Source: Odobenus rosmarus divergens
Taxonomy: Eukaryota; Chordata; Mammalia; Carnivora; Odobenidae
Direction: 5' to 3'
NCBI RefSeq assembly: GCF_000321225.1
Contig: NW_004451510.1
Span: forward strand, 1,219 to 65,218
DNA length: 64,000 nt
Below are positions 12,655 through 23,159 of this stretch, piece after piece. The notes below the pieces were generated by a model that was not told where the DNA came from, made no database searches, and worked only from the letters and a program-made list of their open reading frames with translations. Numbering within the stretch: the stretch's first letter is position 1; every line of letters starts with the position of its first letter. Made by a program: the position numbers and the translations under genes.

Positions 12655-12691
12655 AGTGTGTGTGTGTGTGTGTGAACGCGCGCGCGTGCGC
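12655..12691. repeat. (TG)n-(CG)n alternating purine-pyrimidine tract
   Basis: About nine TG units are followed by AACGCGCGCGCGTGCGC. Alternating TG and CG runs are the classical Z-DNA-forming sequence type. Confidence 0.85.
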
Positions 12692-13384
12692 TTTGTCCTT
12701 AAAATGTATGCAGTGGCCTTTTAATGTTATATGGTCAGGCTGCCGTTGCTGTGGATACAATAACCAAATTGTCTGACCTTTGAGGGTAGGGAGATGCACG
12801 GGTGGCAGCTCTGATCAGAGCTGAGGATGGATGATAGAATGAAAGTAAAAATTAAAGAGTAAGGGGCTCTTTATATCTTAATGTTCAGATCAGAGCAATC
12901 TGTTCTTTCCCTGTGTCTACCAACAGTATCTGTCAGAGCAAGACTGAAGACTTAGTAGTATTCCTTTAATTATATACTATTTATTTTGGATCCTGGATGA
13001 GTGGAGTTTTAGAGTTCTTGATTAGATTATAGATGGTCTATAATTTTTTACAAAGCATAAAATCATGCTTTCTGGTAATGGCACACATTATATCCAGATT
13101 AGTGTCCACACAAGACAGTGTTACTGTTAAGACAGCAAATGCGTGCTTTTGTTTGGAATGTACCAAGTTGATTAGTCAACTGAATACTTTCTCTGTTCAG
13201 AAGAGATCACTTTCTAGGACCTCTATGACCACCCGGGAGTTTCTCTGTGGCTTCCTTTCGTATCATTAAGATTTAGAAGATGCGCCAAATGAGAAGTTCA
13301 TATATCTGTGTTTCTTCTGTTCATACTACATGTCAGGGGAATGTGAGGGAAGTGTGGAATATGGGGAGGGGCATCATCACCCTA

Positions 13385-13990
13385 ATTGCTAGAGGGAGGG
13401 TCCTGTATGCCCAGTACAGTGTTAAGCTCTATGGATACAGACATGAATAGGAAATGATTCCTGCCCTCAAGAACTTGCTTGGCAGACTGCATATTGAGTA
13501 GGGGCAGAAAGGAGTAAAGTCAGCAAATGCAGCCAAATATAAAAGGAAGAAGTGAGACCAATGGGATGGGCAGGAAAGAAGCTGAAGGGAAAGGATACTT
13601 GAGATGGGACCCAAAGGAAGGGCAGACCTAGATAACAAGGAAAGACCATGTTCAGTGTTAGTAAATTTCAGAACTTGTAAATACGCTGCATGTATTTTTT
13701 GAATGTGTCAAATATTATATTAAAATAGAGGTAAGGTCAAGCAAGTAGTGTGAGCAAAGATACACATGGGGCATGATCTAGTGGTTAAGGGACTTTGGGT
13801 AGTTTGGTTCTGTTGGGGAAGCAGAAGGTTTTACTAGGTATTCTGTAGCAATGAAGATGCTGAGACAATTGTGGGGCCCACAAAGTCCAATGGGACAGGC
13901 AGGAAAGAAGCTGAAAGGAAAGCATAGCTTGAGATGGGAAATCTGGCATTCTGTAGATACCAGATGCCTCTGAAGGCAACGGGGTTTAAA
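13385..13990 (-). repeat. L2-like LINE segment with an internal 52-53-bp direct repeat
   Basis: CCAGTACAGTGTTAAGCTCT…TGCCCTCAAGAACTTGC is an antisense L2 3' end. The remainder resembles the L2 interior but is decayed. A segment starting CCAATGGGATGGGCAGGAAA (13558-13609) recurs with a few mismatches at 13887-13939 (CCAATGGGACAGGCAGGAAA). Confidence 0.5.
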
Positions 13991-14693
13991 CTCTAAAAAT
14001 TTGAGGTCAAGGTGAAGAATCTAAAATGGCAATAACAGGGTAAATTGTCACCACTGCTTAGAGAGAAGTAACCAGTCAGTAAATGTGAATTGAACTTGGT
14101 TGCAGATAAAACCCATGCAAAACCAACCCAAAAAACACTTTGGAATTGCTGCTGATGTTTGTAGTGGTCATAACTTACTGGCTCTTGCTGAACTCTTCCA
14201 CAGATCTTTCTTCAGGATTTTTTTCCCTGGGTTATTATCACTTCTGGCCTGGTCACTATGAATACGACTTAAAAAGAAGGGGCTATAAATGACTAGTTTT
14301 TTGCCTATGAAATTATATAAAGTATGTGTAGTATGTTAGATATTTTTTTTCCAATATGGAGCCTTGAGTGAGTCATAGACAGATTTTTTTTCATCTTGAG
14401 AAATTGATCCACTTTGTTATTGTACAGGTGATGACATGGTCACCTCCAAGTTTCCACATACTCATCAACAAGATTGTGAAGATGCACTTGGCATTCTCAA
14501 CTCAGAAGGTTTTTTTTTTCCCAAACAAAATAGGTAACCTGTGTCTCAAAGTTAATATACACATGTTGCTTCCCATGCAGGGAAGTCAGAGTGAGAGCAG
14601 GTGCTTTGGCACAAGGTAGTAGAACAACATCCTACAGGTTTTGTTTGTGGGTGTGTGTTTTGAAATCAAGTGTATGCTAAAAATGGATAACAG

Positions 14694-14707
14694 CCTTTCT
14701 TTCTTTT

Positions 14708-14743
<36 letters not shown>

Positions 14744-14795
14744 NNNNNNNNNNNNNNNNNNNNNNNNNNNNNNNNNNNNNNNNNNNNNNNNNNTT

Positions 14796-14844
<49 letters not shown>

Positions 14845-14930
14845 TTTCTTTTCTTTTCTTTTCTCTTTCCTTTTCTTTTCTTTTCTTTTCTTTTCTTTTC
14901 TTTTCTTTTCTTTTCTTTTCTTTTCTTTTC
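14694..14930. repeat. CTTT/CTTTT microsatellite with assembly gap, ends five bases before an exon
   Basis: Pure pyrimidine (TTTC)n on both sides of 50 N at 14744-14793, changing to (TTTTC)n from about 14848 and running to 14930. AAAAG and the GADL1 exon follow directly. On the minus strand this is a GAAA/GAAAA purine run. True length is unknown because of the gap. Confidence 0.97.
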
Positions 14931-14935
14931 AAAAG

Positions 14936-15135
14936 GACCTTCTTAAGAAATGCTACTCTGCCAAGGCATCTTACCTCTTCCAGCAGGATAAGTTCTATGA
15001 TGTCAGCTACGACACAGGAGACAAGTCTATCCAATGCAGCAGGAGACCAGATGCGTTCAAGTTCTGGATGACTTGGAAGGCCCTGGGCACATTAGGCCTT
15101 GAAGAAAGAGTTAATCGTGCACTTGCTTTATCTAG
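14936..15135 (+). CDS. GADL1: GADL1 internal coding exon (first of three visible)
   Basis: Read in frame 0, these 200 nt encode 66 residues plus two bases of an Arg codon with no stop. Motifs seen include KKCYSAKASYLFQQDKFYDV, a YDTGDKSIQC segment, and RRPDAFKFWMTWKALGTLG. This is the conserved C-terminal half of group II PLP decarboxylases (GAD1, GAD2, CSAD, GADL1). The wording matches GADL1 better than CSAD (which has QASYLFQQDKFYDVALDTGDK) or GAD65/67. The family decarboxylates acidic amino acids; GADL1 is reported to make beta-alanine from aspartate and hypotaurine/taurine from cysteine sulfinates, in the cytosol. The Tyr of KFYDV aligns with the GAD catalytic-loop tyrosine. The acceptor is cAAAAG|GAC, directly after a CT microsatellite. 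The donor TCTAG|GTACTT is weak. The exon ends in phase 2, completed by the G of the next exon. The PLP lysine is encoded upstream, outside the window. Confidence 0.95.
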
Positions 15136-15148
15136 GTACTTGCCTGTG

Positions 15149-15190
15149 TGTAAGTGTGTGTGTGTGTGTGTGTACGTGTGTGTGTGTGTA
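15149..15190. repeat. (GT)n microsatellite just inside the intron
   Basis: Interrupted GT run (GTGTGTGTGTGTGTGTACGTGTG…) starting about 15 bases after the weak GTACTT donor of the upstream exon. Confidence 0.9.
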
Positions 15191-15269
15191 CGTCTATAAC
15201 AGAAAGACTTGATGGAAATAACATTTGCAAAGTCTGTACATGTTCTTTCTTTTGTGCATTTCTCCTTTC

Positions 15270-15600
15270 ATCTAATGACCATTTTCTCAGTACCTACTAC
15301 ATGTTAGGAATTGTGAACCAAGCAGTCCTACCCCCACCCTCCTGGATCCCAGCCCAGTAAGAGATACATTTAGGTGGCAAAGCTGATAAAATACAAGTGA
15401 ATCTACTTTTTGGTAAAGGTGGGTACATGATGCACTTAGGAGGGTTCCTTAGTATTCTTGAGGGGCACTAGCAGAAGCCCTAGAGGAAGTGACATTCAAC
15501 TAAGACCCAGGGAAGAAAGGGGAGAAGAATGGTGCAGGCAGAGGGAGCACCAAGGCCAAATTGTGGTGACTTTAAAGTCCTGAAAAGCAGGTTTGTGAGA
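15270..15600 (-). repeat. L2 LINE fragment
   Basis: TCAGTACCTACTACATGTTAGGAATTG is the antisense 3' end of L2. It is followed by L2-like GGAAGTGACATTCAACTAAG and GTGCAGGCAGAGGGAGCACC. Diverged. Confidence 0.6.
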
Positions 15601-16049
15601 ATGTGGGCCTGGAAGGAAAACATGAAGGTAAAGGTAATGTGGAAGTGCTATGGCTACTTGTCTCATTGTAACATTAGACACAAAGCTTTTGAAGCCATTT
15701 TCCAAGACATTAGAAAAACCTTTAGATACAGGTGGTGGGCACTTGCCAACCAAACAAGACTCTTCTGCTAAGCATGGATCAGTGGGTGCACATGGGCAGG
15801 CCACAGCCAGATTTAGTTTTAAATGTGATTTGTTGAGCCTGAACTACATAGGCTTAATCTTCTCGGTGTTAAAAAAAAAAATCAAACATTTAAAGATGTA
15901 AAATACTTAAAAATAGGGAGATTTGTCAAAAATCTGGATTTTTGGCTTCTCCCAAAGGATCAGAATGCTCTCAATCCCACATGGTGACAAACCACCAAAC
16001 ATGCTACTGAGAGAACCACACTCCCCGTACCTCCTCCTGTTTCTCGCAG

Positions 16050-16265
16050 ACAGCCTAGACTCACAACCTAGCTCTGCCATTTACAAGCAAGGTGACTTGG
16101 GCAAGTTTCTGAACCTCTTGGTACCTCAGTTTCGTCCCAGTAAAATGGAGATAAAATGCTATGTCGTTCAAATAGTTGTTATGAGGATTAAATGAATTGA
16201 TATATGTAAAACACTTAGAACAGTGCCTGGCCTGTGCTACATGCTATCTGAGTTTTGGTTATTCT
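16050..16265 (+). repeat. MIR SINE (nearly full length)
   Basis: Good sense order: AGCTCTGCCATTTACAAGC, GACTTGGGCAAGTTTCTGAA, CCTCAGTTTCGTCCCAGTAA, ATGAGGATTAAATGAATTGA, ACTTAGAACAGTGCCTGGCC. Confidence 0.88.
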
Positions 16266-16389
16266 TACCTGCTTGACCACTGTAGGCTTGACCACTATAA
16301 TCTCAGGTTTGGATTCTCTCTTGTTCAGACTTCCTGTTCACATTTCACTTGCAAAATCCTGAAGTCTCTCCTTAGAGATTTAAGACAGT

Positions 16390-16800
16390 TTTCTCTTTCC
16401 TGACTGGGAGCTGTATGGGTGCTCCATGCAACAACTGTCTGAAAACTCAGTGTCTTAAAACAGCAACTATTTATTCTCAGACATCTGCAAGTGGGCTGGA
16501 GTGGCTTTATCGCATACTATGGTGGCTGTAGGGGTTGGTGGAGGGTCCCTGTCTACTCCCCACATGCCTGGCATCTTCCTTGGATTAACAGGTGAGCCAG
16601 AGTGTGTTCTTGTGATGGAGATGACAGAAGACCAAGAAGGCAAGCCCCATTATGCAAGCCGACTTTGAAGTCCTGATTGTATCATATCTACTGGCATTCC
16701 AATGGCCAAAGCAAATCACATGGCTAACCTCAATGTCAAGAGGCGGGGAATACAATGGGCCTTTTATCAGGAAGAACTGCAAAGTTACATGGTATTGACC
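16390..16800 (+). repeat. Old LTR-like interspersed repeat (family uncertain)
   Basis: AAACTCAGTGTCTTAAAACAGC… and CATTCCAATGGCCAAAGCAAATCACATGGC correspond to an ancient mammalian repeat. Two further diverged copies lie at 52935-53390 and 56462-56890, all on the + strand. I recognise the repeat but cannot name the subfamily with certainty (LTR16/LTR33-like is a possibility). Confidence 0.5.
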
Positions 16801-16999
16801 TTGAAAATGAAACAGCCAGTTTTTTACCAGCAAAATGGGTTTGTTTGGGAATGGCAGAGGAATTGCAGTTCAGGATATGCAAACTATGGCAAACCGTAAG
16901 CAAGTCTGGAGAACAAAGAAGAGTTTGCTTATATAGAGGAAAGGGGGAAGTTGAGAAGGGTTGCTTTAGACATGAGACCATTGGACAAGACAGAGAGTG

Positions 17000-17041
17000 A
17001 TGGCTTCTCATTGGCTGGTAGTATGGCTTCTCATTGGCTGG
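17000..17041. repeat. 23-bp tandem pair carrying CCAAT boxes
   Basis: ATGGCTTCTCATTGGCTGG occurs at 17000-17018 and 17023-17041. Each copy has an inverted CCAAT box (ATTGG), the NF-Y core. Confidence 0.7.
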
Positions 17042-17359
17042 GGCTTTTGCTAGACAAGGAGAAAATCTTCTTCCCTTTTGCTGTGGTAGTCGAGTAGGCT
17101 TCTTCCTGTTGGAAAATGCAAGGTATGCCTTTTCCTGTTGAGGTCTGCAATCGATGTCAAGTTTGTAGGGCACGAAAGCTCCATCTTCAGGGCTTCTTAA
17201 GTCCATTTCAAATGAGGTCTCCTTTATTCTTTTTCATAATGGCTTGGATATAAGGACAAGTAAAAAGATGGCTTTGGCACTTTCAGAAGATTGTTAAAAG
17301 TCAGCAATTCTAGTGATTATGGCTTAAGTAGTTTAAAAAAATCTATGAATACCGTACCA

Positions 17360-17890
17360 TTTAGGGTTCTTTAGGTGGCAAGCAACAGAGACCATAATTC
17401 AAGATACTATAAACAAAGAAAGGTAATTTATTACCCCATGTTCCTTATAAGCTAGTATAATTATGACTTCTGGAATGACTTCATCTAGAGGCTTAAACCA
17501 TATCATCAAGCCTCAATCTTTTTCCATCTTTTAGGGTTGCTCTCCTTTATGTTGGTTTATTCCTGTGGAGGAAGATGGCTGCTGGGAGTGTCAGATCTCT
17601 ATCGTCTATCATCCCAGGTTCAAGTTCAAGGTCCAAATGAGAGTGTGCTCCTCTCTCAACGATCCTAAAGAAAGTTTTCATATCTGAATGAGGCAAATGT
17701 CCATCTGTCATCAGTCACTGTTGCCAGGGAAATGTGATACTCTCACTGGTCATGCTGAGTCACATGCCCTCCCTTGGCATTGGGCAACGTCAATTCCTCC
17801 TATAGAAAATATGCTGAAACTAGGTGAGGAATATGCTTTTATTAGAAGTAGGGTTAATGTACCTCCATCAGAATTAGGGAGATAATTACC
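17360..17890 (+). repeat. Ancient interspersed repeat, LTR-like (unclassified)
   Basis: CAACAGAGACCATAATTCAA, AAAGGTAATTTATTACC, GGAAGATGGCTGCTGGGAGT and TGCTGAGTCACATGCCC follow the order of a common old mammalian repeat. The family name is not certain. Confidence 0.4.
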
Positions 17891-18195
17891 CAATGGTGAA
17901 AAAAAAATGACACTGTCCACCATAATTATTGATAGTTTCTGTTCAATTAAAATAGAAGGTCAGAAAGCTCTGTTTCCTTTTTTTGTATTTTCTCATACTA
18001 CTTAAGTGTGGTAGAATCTCTGCATTATTTTATCTAAGCTGCTAAGTAATTCATTGACAGGTGTCTTGAAAGAAGGCTAGATATAAATATTTGATGATCA
18101 TATTTGTTAAAAAGTTAACATTCATCTCAGGGTAGAATTTAATTTATAGTCTAAGGATACTTTCTAATTTTTGCAGAGAAATATCACAGGAAAAT

Positions 18196-18278
18196 AAATG
18201 TTAACACTTCAATTCAATTCAACAAACACTTATTGTTTGTAAATGTTTGTCAATTTGAATTGAATTGAATTAACATTT
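18196..18278. repeat. Imperfect inverted repeat (hairpin-forming)
   Basis: The left arm (18196-18228) AAATGTTAA…TCAATTCAATTCAA…CAAACA pairs with the right arm (18244-18278) TGTTTG…TTGAATTGAATTGA…TTAACATTT around a 15-nt spacer. 29 bases pair perfectly in three blocks. The left arm resembles an L2 3' end (ATTCAACAAACACTTATTG). Confidence 0.8.
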
Positions 18279-18482
18279 CAGCGAGCATCACTGCAGACTC
18301 TGTGACCTATATCTAAATATTTGAAAAATAATCCTCCTCTTTCACGCTGTTACTCATCGTAGTTTCTTTGCCTTAACTTTCCAGTTTTCATATATCCAAC
18401 CATTTCTTCGTGGGGTGGGCAAAAGTCATCCTGTTCTTCTACCCCCAATGCCAAGTAAATACTGAGTCCTTTTATTTTTCTT

Positions 18483-18493
18483 CTTTCTTTCTT

Positions 18494-18526
<33 letters not shown>

Positions 18527-18579
18527 CTTTTTCTTTCTTTCTTTCTTTCTTTCTTTCTCTTTCTTTCTTTCTTTCTTTT

Positions 18580-18616
<37 letters not shown>

Positions 18617-18848
18617 TTTCTTTCTTTCTTTCTCTTCTGTTTTTGTTTTTGTTTTTGAGAGAGAGAGAGAAAAACATAGACAGAGAGCAGGAGGAGTGGA
18701 GCAGAGGGAAAGGGAGAGAGAGAATTTTAAGCAGGCTTCATTGCCCAGTGCAGAGCCTGATGTGGGGCTCAGTCTCACAACACTGAGAGCGTGACATGAG
18801 CCAAAATCTAAAGTCAGGCGCTTAACTGACTGAGCCTCCCAGGTGCCC
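18483..18848 (-). mobile_element. CAN-SINE with hyper-expanded tail
   Basis: The head on the minus strand is AGGGGCACCTGGGAGGCTCA (18850 leftwards). The body runs to about 18650. The A-rich tail side is the (CTTT)n run at 18483-18638 on + (GAAA on the element strand), so the microsatellite most likely grew from the SINE tail. Confidence 0.9.
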
Positions 18849-21800
18849 CTATTTTTATTTTACTTTTGGCTGAGCCCTTTTAGACATGTCACTTGGAATG
18901 AATATGAAATTTTAGACTTGGAGAAAGTTTCTCCAGGATTAAGAATTACATCAACTTGGCAACATAAGTCTTTATTTTTATGATTTTATTTATTTTCAAA
19001 CTGGCTAATTGGTTTGTGGTTCTGCTGTTTAGGAAAGGGGAAACCTTTTCTTAGAGCTGGGATCTATTCTATTGGAGCCCATGTACAGTAGTGTCCTAGT
19101 AAACTGGCTCTCAGGAGGAAAAAACAAAAGCCCTAGTTGGTAACGCCTGTCAATCCCCACGGTGTAAATATTCCCATTGTGTAAAATTGCAAACTGTCAA
19201 CAGTTGTGATTTGCAAAATTCCTAAATATTTAACAGTGGGTTCTCTCACTAACCAGTCCATATTCATTCTGGAACACCATTGCTTAAGTGAGCCAGTGTA
19301 ATCAATTCAAACCACTGATTCTTGAGAGTTCAAACTCCATTTCTCATCAGGCTCACTGATCCTAGGCCACTGCCTTTAAAAACGATTCTCATCTGTGTCC
19401 AGAAGGCTCTAGCTGGCATAATGTCTATAATTTCAGAATTAATGTTGTTTTGTTCCAAGGAGTATAATTCCCTTCAGTAGATAAGAATTAGCAAAGTAAG
19501 CTGCAAATGAGGGTTGTGTTAGTATTTGGGCTGCACACCTATTACCAGCAGCCTGATACAGCCAAGACACCCATTTCCCTTGACCCTCTGTCAAGATCTC
19601 TCAAATACTGGAAAGGCTGAGTAACTCTTTCCCCCCTGACATTGCAGGAAAGATTGCTCTGACTCCATAGAAACAATATTTCATGTTCCTGAGTCTAAAT
19701 GGAGCTTAGTTTGAAATTTGTATATTGACCTTAAAATTGAAGGACTGGAGTTTGATGGAACAATGGGCTGCCATCCCCCTGATTGGATAGCTTGCTCTCT
19801 CTTCCCTTGGGAAAGCAAAAGCAGACATTAGAGGACAAAGATTCCTTTTTAATGAGTTTTCAGAATCTAAGAAAAAGGTAAAAAATTAGTGCCTGGAAGA
19901 TCTCTAAGGCTTTTACTAATTTCCATTTGACCCTCGTCATTCCAATCACCAAGAGATCTCTTATCTGGAGAAATATTAATGACTAAAAACTTGCTTTCTC
20001 CTTGGGTTGTTTGAAAACCAGTGACATCGGGAACCTAAAGCAGCATGCGATTATGAAGTGTAACTGAAATGCAGAGGGCTGGGATTTAAAACCACCACCA
20101 CTGGTACCAGGCAGGTGATTGTGTAACCCTGATATCTGTCTAGGAAAGTTGAAAATGTTTACCAATGCCCAGGGCTACCTGTTGCCGGGGGCACGTTCTA
20201 GGCCTTCGCTATGGCCCTCAGGTTAAATGGATATTCAGTAAGAGGTAATTTTTTAAAGCAAGCCGAGAAAAGTCATGTGTGTAAATCTTTTCAACAACAA
20301 CAAACAGCTCAAGAATTCCCATTCAGCTACTTCATTAGATCTCCAGTGTATCATTTATCGAGTCCCTTGACACACAATCTCTATAATCTCTCAGATGGCA
20401 TTCATTTCACCGACTTGCATGAATACTGGGGGATTTATTGTTTTCAGTGTGGAAAAGGTGAGCAGTTACCCAATGGCACTTCCATGCTAGTGTATTTCTC
20501 TAGGTGATGAGAGAGAGGGGAGCCTACAGGGCTACAGAAGGGTCAGTGTTTTCATTTTTCTTTATATTGGTAATTTTTCAAAAATCACAATTGAAGGAGA
20601 ATGTAGCATGTAGGTGTCTGTGATGAATCACACAAGTCATGCAATATGTTCTAATATATGCAGAGCATACAGAAAACAGATGGAGAAACCTCTCAGGAGT
20701 TCTGGGAGGCTCCATGCATCAGAAAAAAATTTCAAATGAGGAGGTGAGGCTGGGAGAGAAAGTTGGTCCAGAGTGTTCCAGGGAGACTCTGGAGTAGCTG
20801 AGAAAGGGACTGAAAGGCTGCTTCCAGAAAACAAAGAACATCCTGCATAAGGGCAAGTTAAAGGCAAAAACATCAGACATAATCATTTAACAAATAGGAG
20901 AATTGAAGGTCTTCAAGGTTGGAAGCATATTTGTAAGCAAAGGAAGGGGAAGTGTTTGGGAGCAGGATTATCATTAATGTCTGCTTCAAAATCAAGCCAG
21001 AATCTTCATACAATGGGTTTTTTTTACCCGGTAGGATTGGTGAAAATCCTTGCTAGTGTGTAATTTTTTTCCCTTCCCTCTCTCTTTTTGCTAAGCTTAG
21101 CAGGAAGCACAGTGATGAGTTTTATAAGCTATTGTTATTTTTTGAACCCATTTACCTGGATGTCTTTTGGTAGAAGTGGTTTCTGGTTGCTGCATTATAT
21201 CCCCAAACTCAATGTACATCCTTTTCTGGTTTGCATCAGATAAAAAGAGTTTTGTTTTGTTTTGTTTTCCTGAAATGTATTTTATCTTTAGTCTGCTTCC
21301 ATGTATTGAAAAGAAAAATTGTGAGGAAAAAATCATCCCTATGAATGTAGGCAGAAGTGACTCAAACCTTATTTGGATTCCTTCCCCCAAACTCCTTTCA
21401 CTTAAACTGTTATTTAAGAAGAGGGGAAGGTACCCTATTGAAGAAGCACTTCTCCCAACTAGCATCTCTGAAACTGCCCTCTGTGGGATAATAGACTTCC
21501 AGAAGATCTTAATGAATGTTCTTCCGAAAAATTTTTCCATGGTCAAATATGTTTGGAAAGTGCCAACTACTATGTTATTCCTCTCTCGGAGATACAGTGT
21601 TCCTGAGGGGGCTTGTAATATGGAAACATTTTTAACTTGGTTTTTAATATTTTTAACATGCAGACACTGTTTATCGTTCAGCCAACAACCCTTCTCCCTC
21701 TTTTTCTTGCTAAGAGAAACTTGATTTTATTTAGGTGGCAATAGTGTAGCTGGGAACATTGGTCTAAGCCAATCTCCACTGCCTGTGGTGAGTTTAGGGA

Positions 21801-22494
21801 TAAATATATGACTCAGCCTCAGTCAAGAAGATAGAGAAAGAATTCTTTGAAGGCTTCTGGGGAAAATATTCTTATCGCAGTAGAGAGAAAGGAAGAGGAA
21901 ATGCTTTTGCTCCAGCCCCCTCTCCTCCTTCTTGGACACTCATGGAAGGCCGTGATGCATGGAGTATGGCACACATCTTGAAATGATAGAAAATGCCTGG
22001 CTATTGATGACAGTATTGAACCATCCAACCAGTTCAAAAAATGTCCTTATGAATTAAGCCAAGTGCCCTTCTAATTGTAGACAAAAGTAATCTAATTGGC
22101 ATGCCTAGCATAGCTCACATTTATTTGGCAATTGAACTCTTTTATGTGGGAGACCTATGAACATGAGTTGGCATAGAGCATAGTTGAGGGACTCCCGTGT
22201 GAGCCTTTTATTATGGTTATAATAGCAACCCTTCACCCAAATCACATCTACTCTCAACTCAGTTGATGTGTTACACTCTGGGCTCTGAGAGTGGCTGCAG
22301 TGGGGACAGTGGCCCTGACACAAAGCCGAGGTCCCCATGGTTAGCAAAAAGCGAGTTTTAACTGAAATGATCCAGCTCTGTTTTAGGACACCTTTCTCTT
22401 GGGAGCAGTTTTAGCCAGTTTGACAGAAATAGCTTAAATTGAGACCTTCGTGTAAGTTTCCTAGAGTCATCATCTGTTAGGGAAGGATTTTACC

Positions 22495-22612
22495 CACCTA
22501 GGCCCACATCTCCATTGCAGACAGGAGGAAACTGAGGCAGGCTGGGGAAGCTAAGGACTTGCCTAGAGTCACAAAGTTGATGAGCTGTGCAATTAGAATC
22601 TTCTAGAGTCAG
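22495..22612 (-). repeat. MIR SINE fragment
   Basis: ACAGGAGGAAACTGAGGCAG, GGACTTGCCTAGAGTCACAA, antisense MIR order. Confidence 0.65.
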
Positions 22613-23159
22613 TCCCAGGATTTCTGGAGATGCAAAGCTTCTCCATAGCATCGTGGTGTCCAGGATTAGCGTAGGCTTCCTCAGGATGAAATGTAGTACT
22701 GCTGTGGAGTTCACAGATTGCCTATATACATTTGTGTCTGAGAAGCTGAAAAAAGTATTGTTCACAAGCTTTCCTTGTACCAATAGAGACTGTATCTGTC
22801 TGTCTGTTATGTTTGTGCTTTACATTTTTCTTTTTTAAGTTCCCTTTCAAAAATTACACAAGTAACCACATCTATGAAACTTTGCAAAGAAATATAAAAA
22901 GAGAATTAGTAACTACCCATTGCATTCTGTTTGTTCCTCCCCCAGGTAAACACTAAAAATTTATTGTGTACCCTTCCATTCTTTATTCAGTGAAAAAAAA
23001 ATATATATAGAGAGAGAGAGATGGATATAGGGATAGGAATTACTTCTTCTTTCTTTTTGATAATTTCTTAAAAAGAGAAATCATATTATTGACATTTCTC
23101 AGTACCTTGCTTTTATCTCTTGCTAATACATCACAAGCATCCCTGTGGTTTAATTGAAG

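Larger units (their letters stand above)
428..14935 (+). other. GADL1: GADL1 intron (3' part) upstream of the first visible exon
   Basis: No exon-like open segment with splice sites and GAD-family similarity is visible here. In particular there is nothing like the expected preceding exon (…NPHK…, PLP lysine). The repeats recognised are listed separately. Stretches in which I see nothing beyond unique or decayed sequence include about 430-1070, 1280-3320, 3550-4600, 5180-6900, 7530-8520, 9130-10320, 10980-11900, 12170-12640 and 12700-13380. The intron ends in a long CT tract and AAAAG. Confidence 0.75.

Noticed and set aside
14641..15034. Long open frames through the CTTT microsatellite, including N bases
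   Set aside because: Low-complexity F/S/L or K/E/R translations arise from the repeat; they overlap the true GADL1 exon in the wrong frame or strand.
16736..17206. 156-codon minus-strand frame
   Set aside because: It overlaps old repeat sequence and has no recognised domain or splice context; probably chance.
18350..18778. 142-codon minus frame and 82/83-codon frames near 18410-18677
   Set aside because: They are made of the (CTTT)n SINE tail and SINE body.
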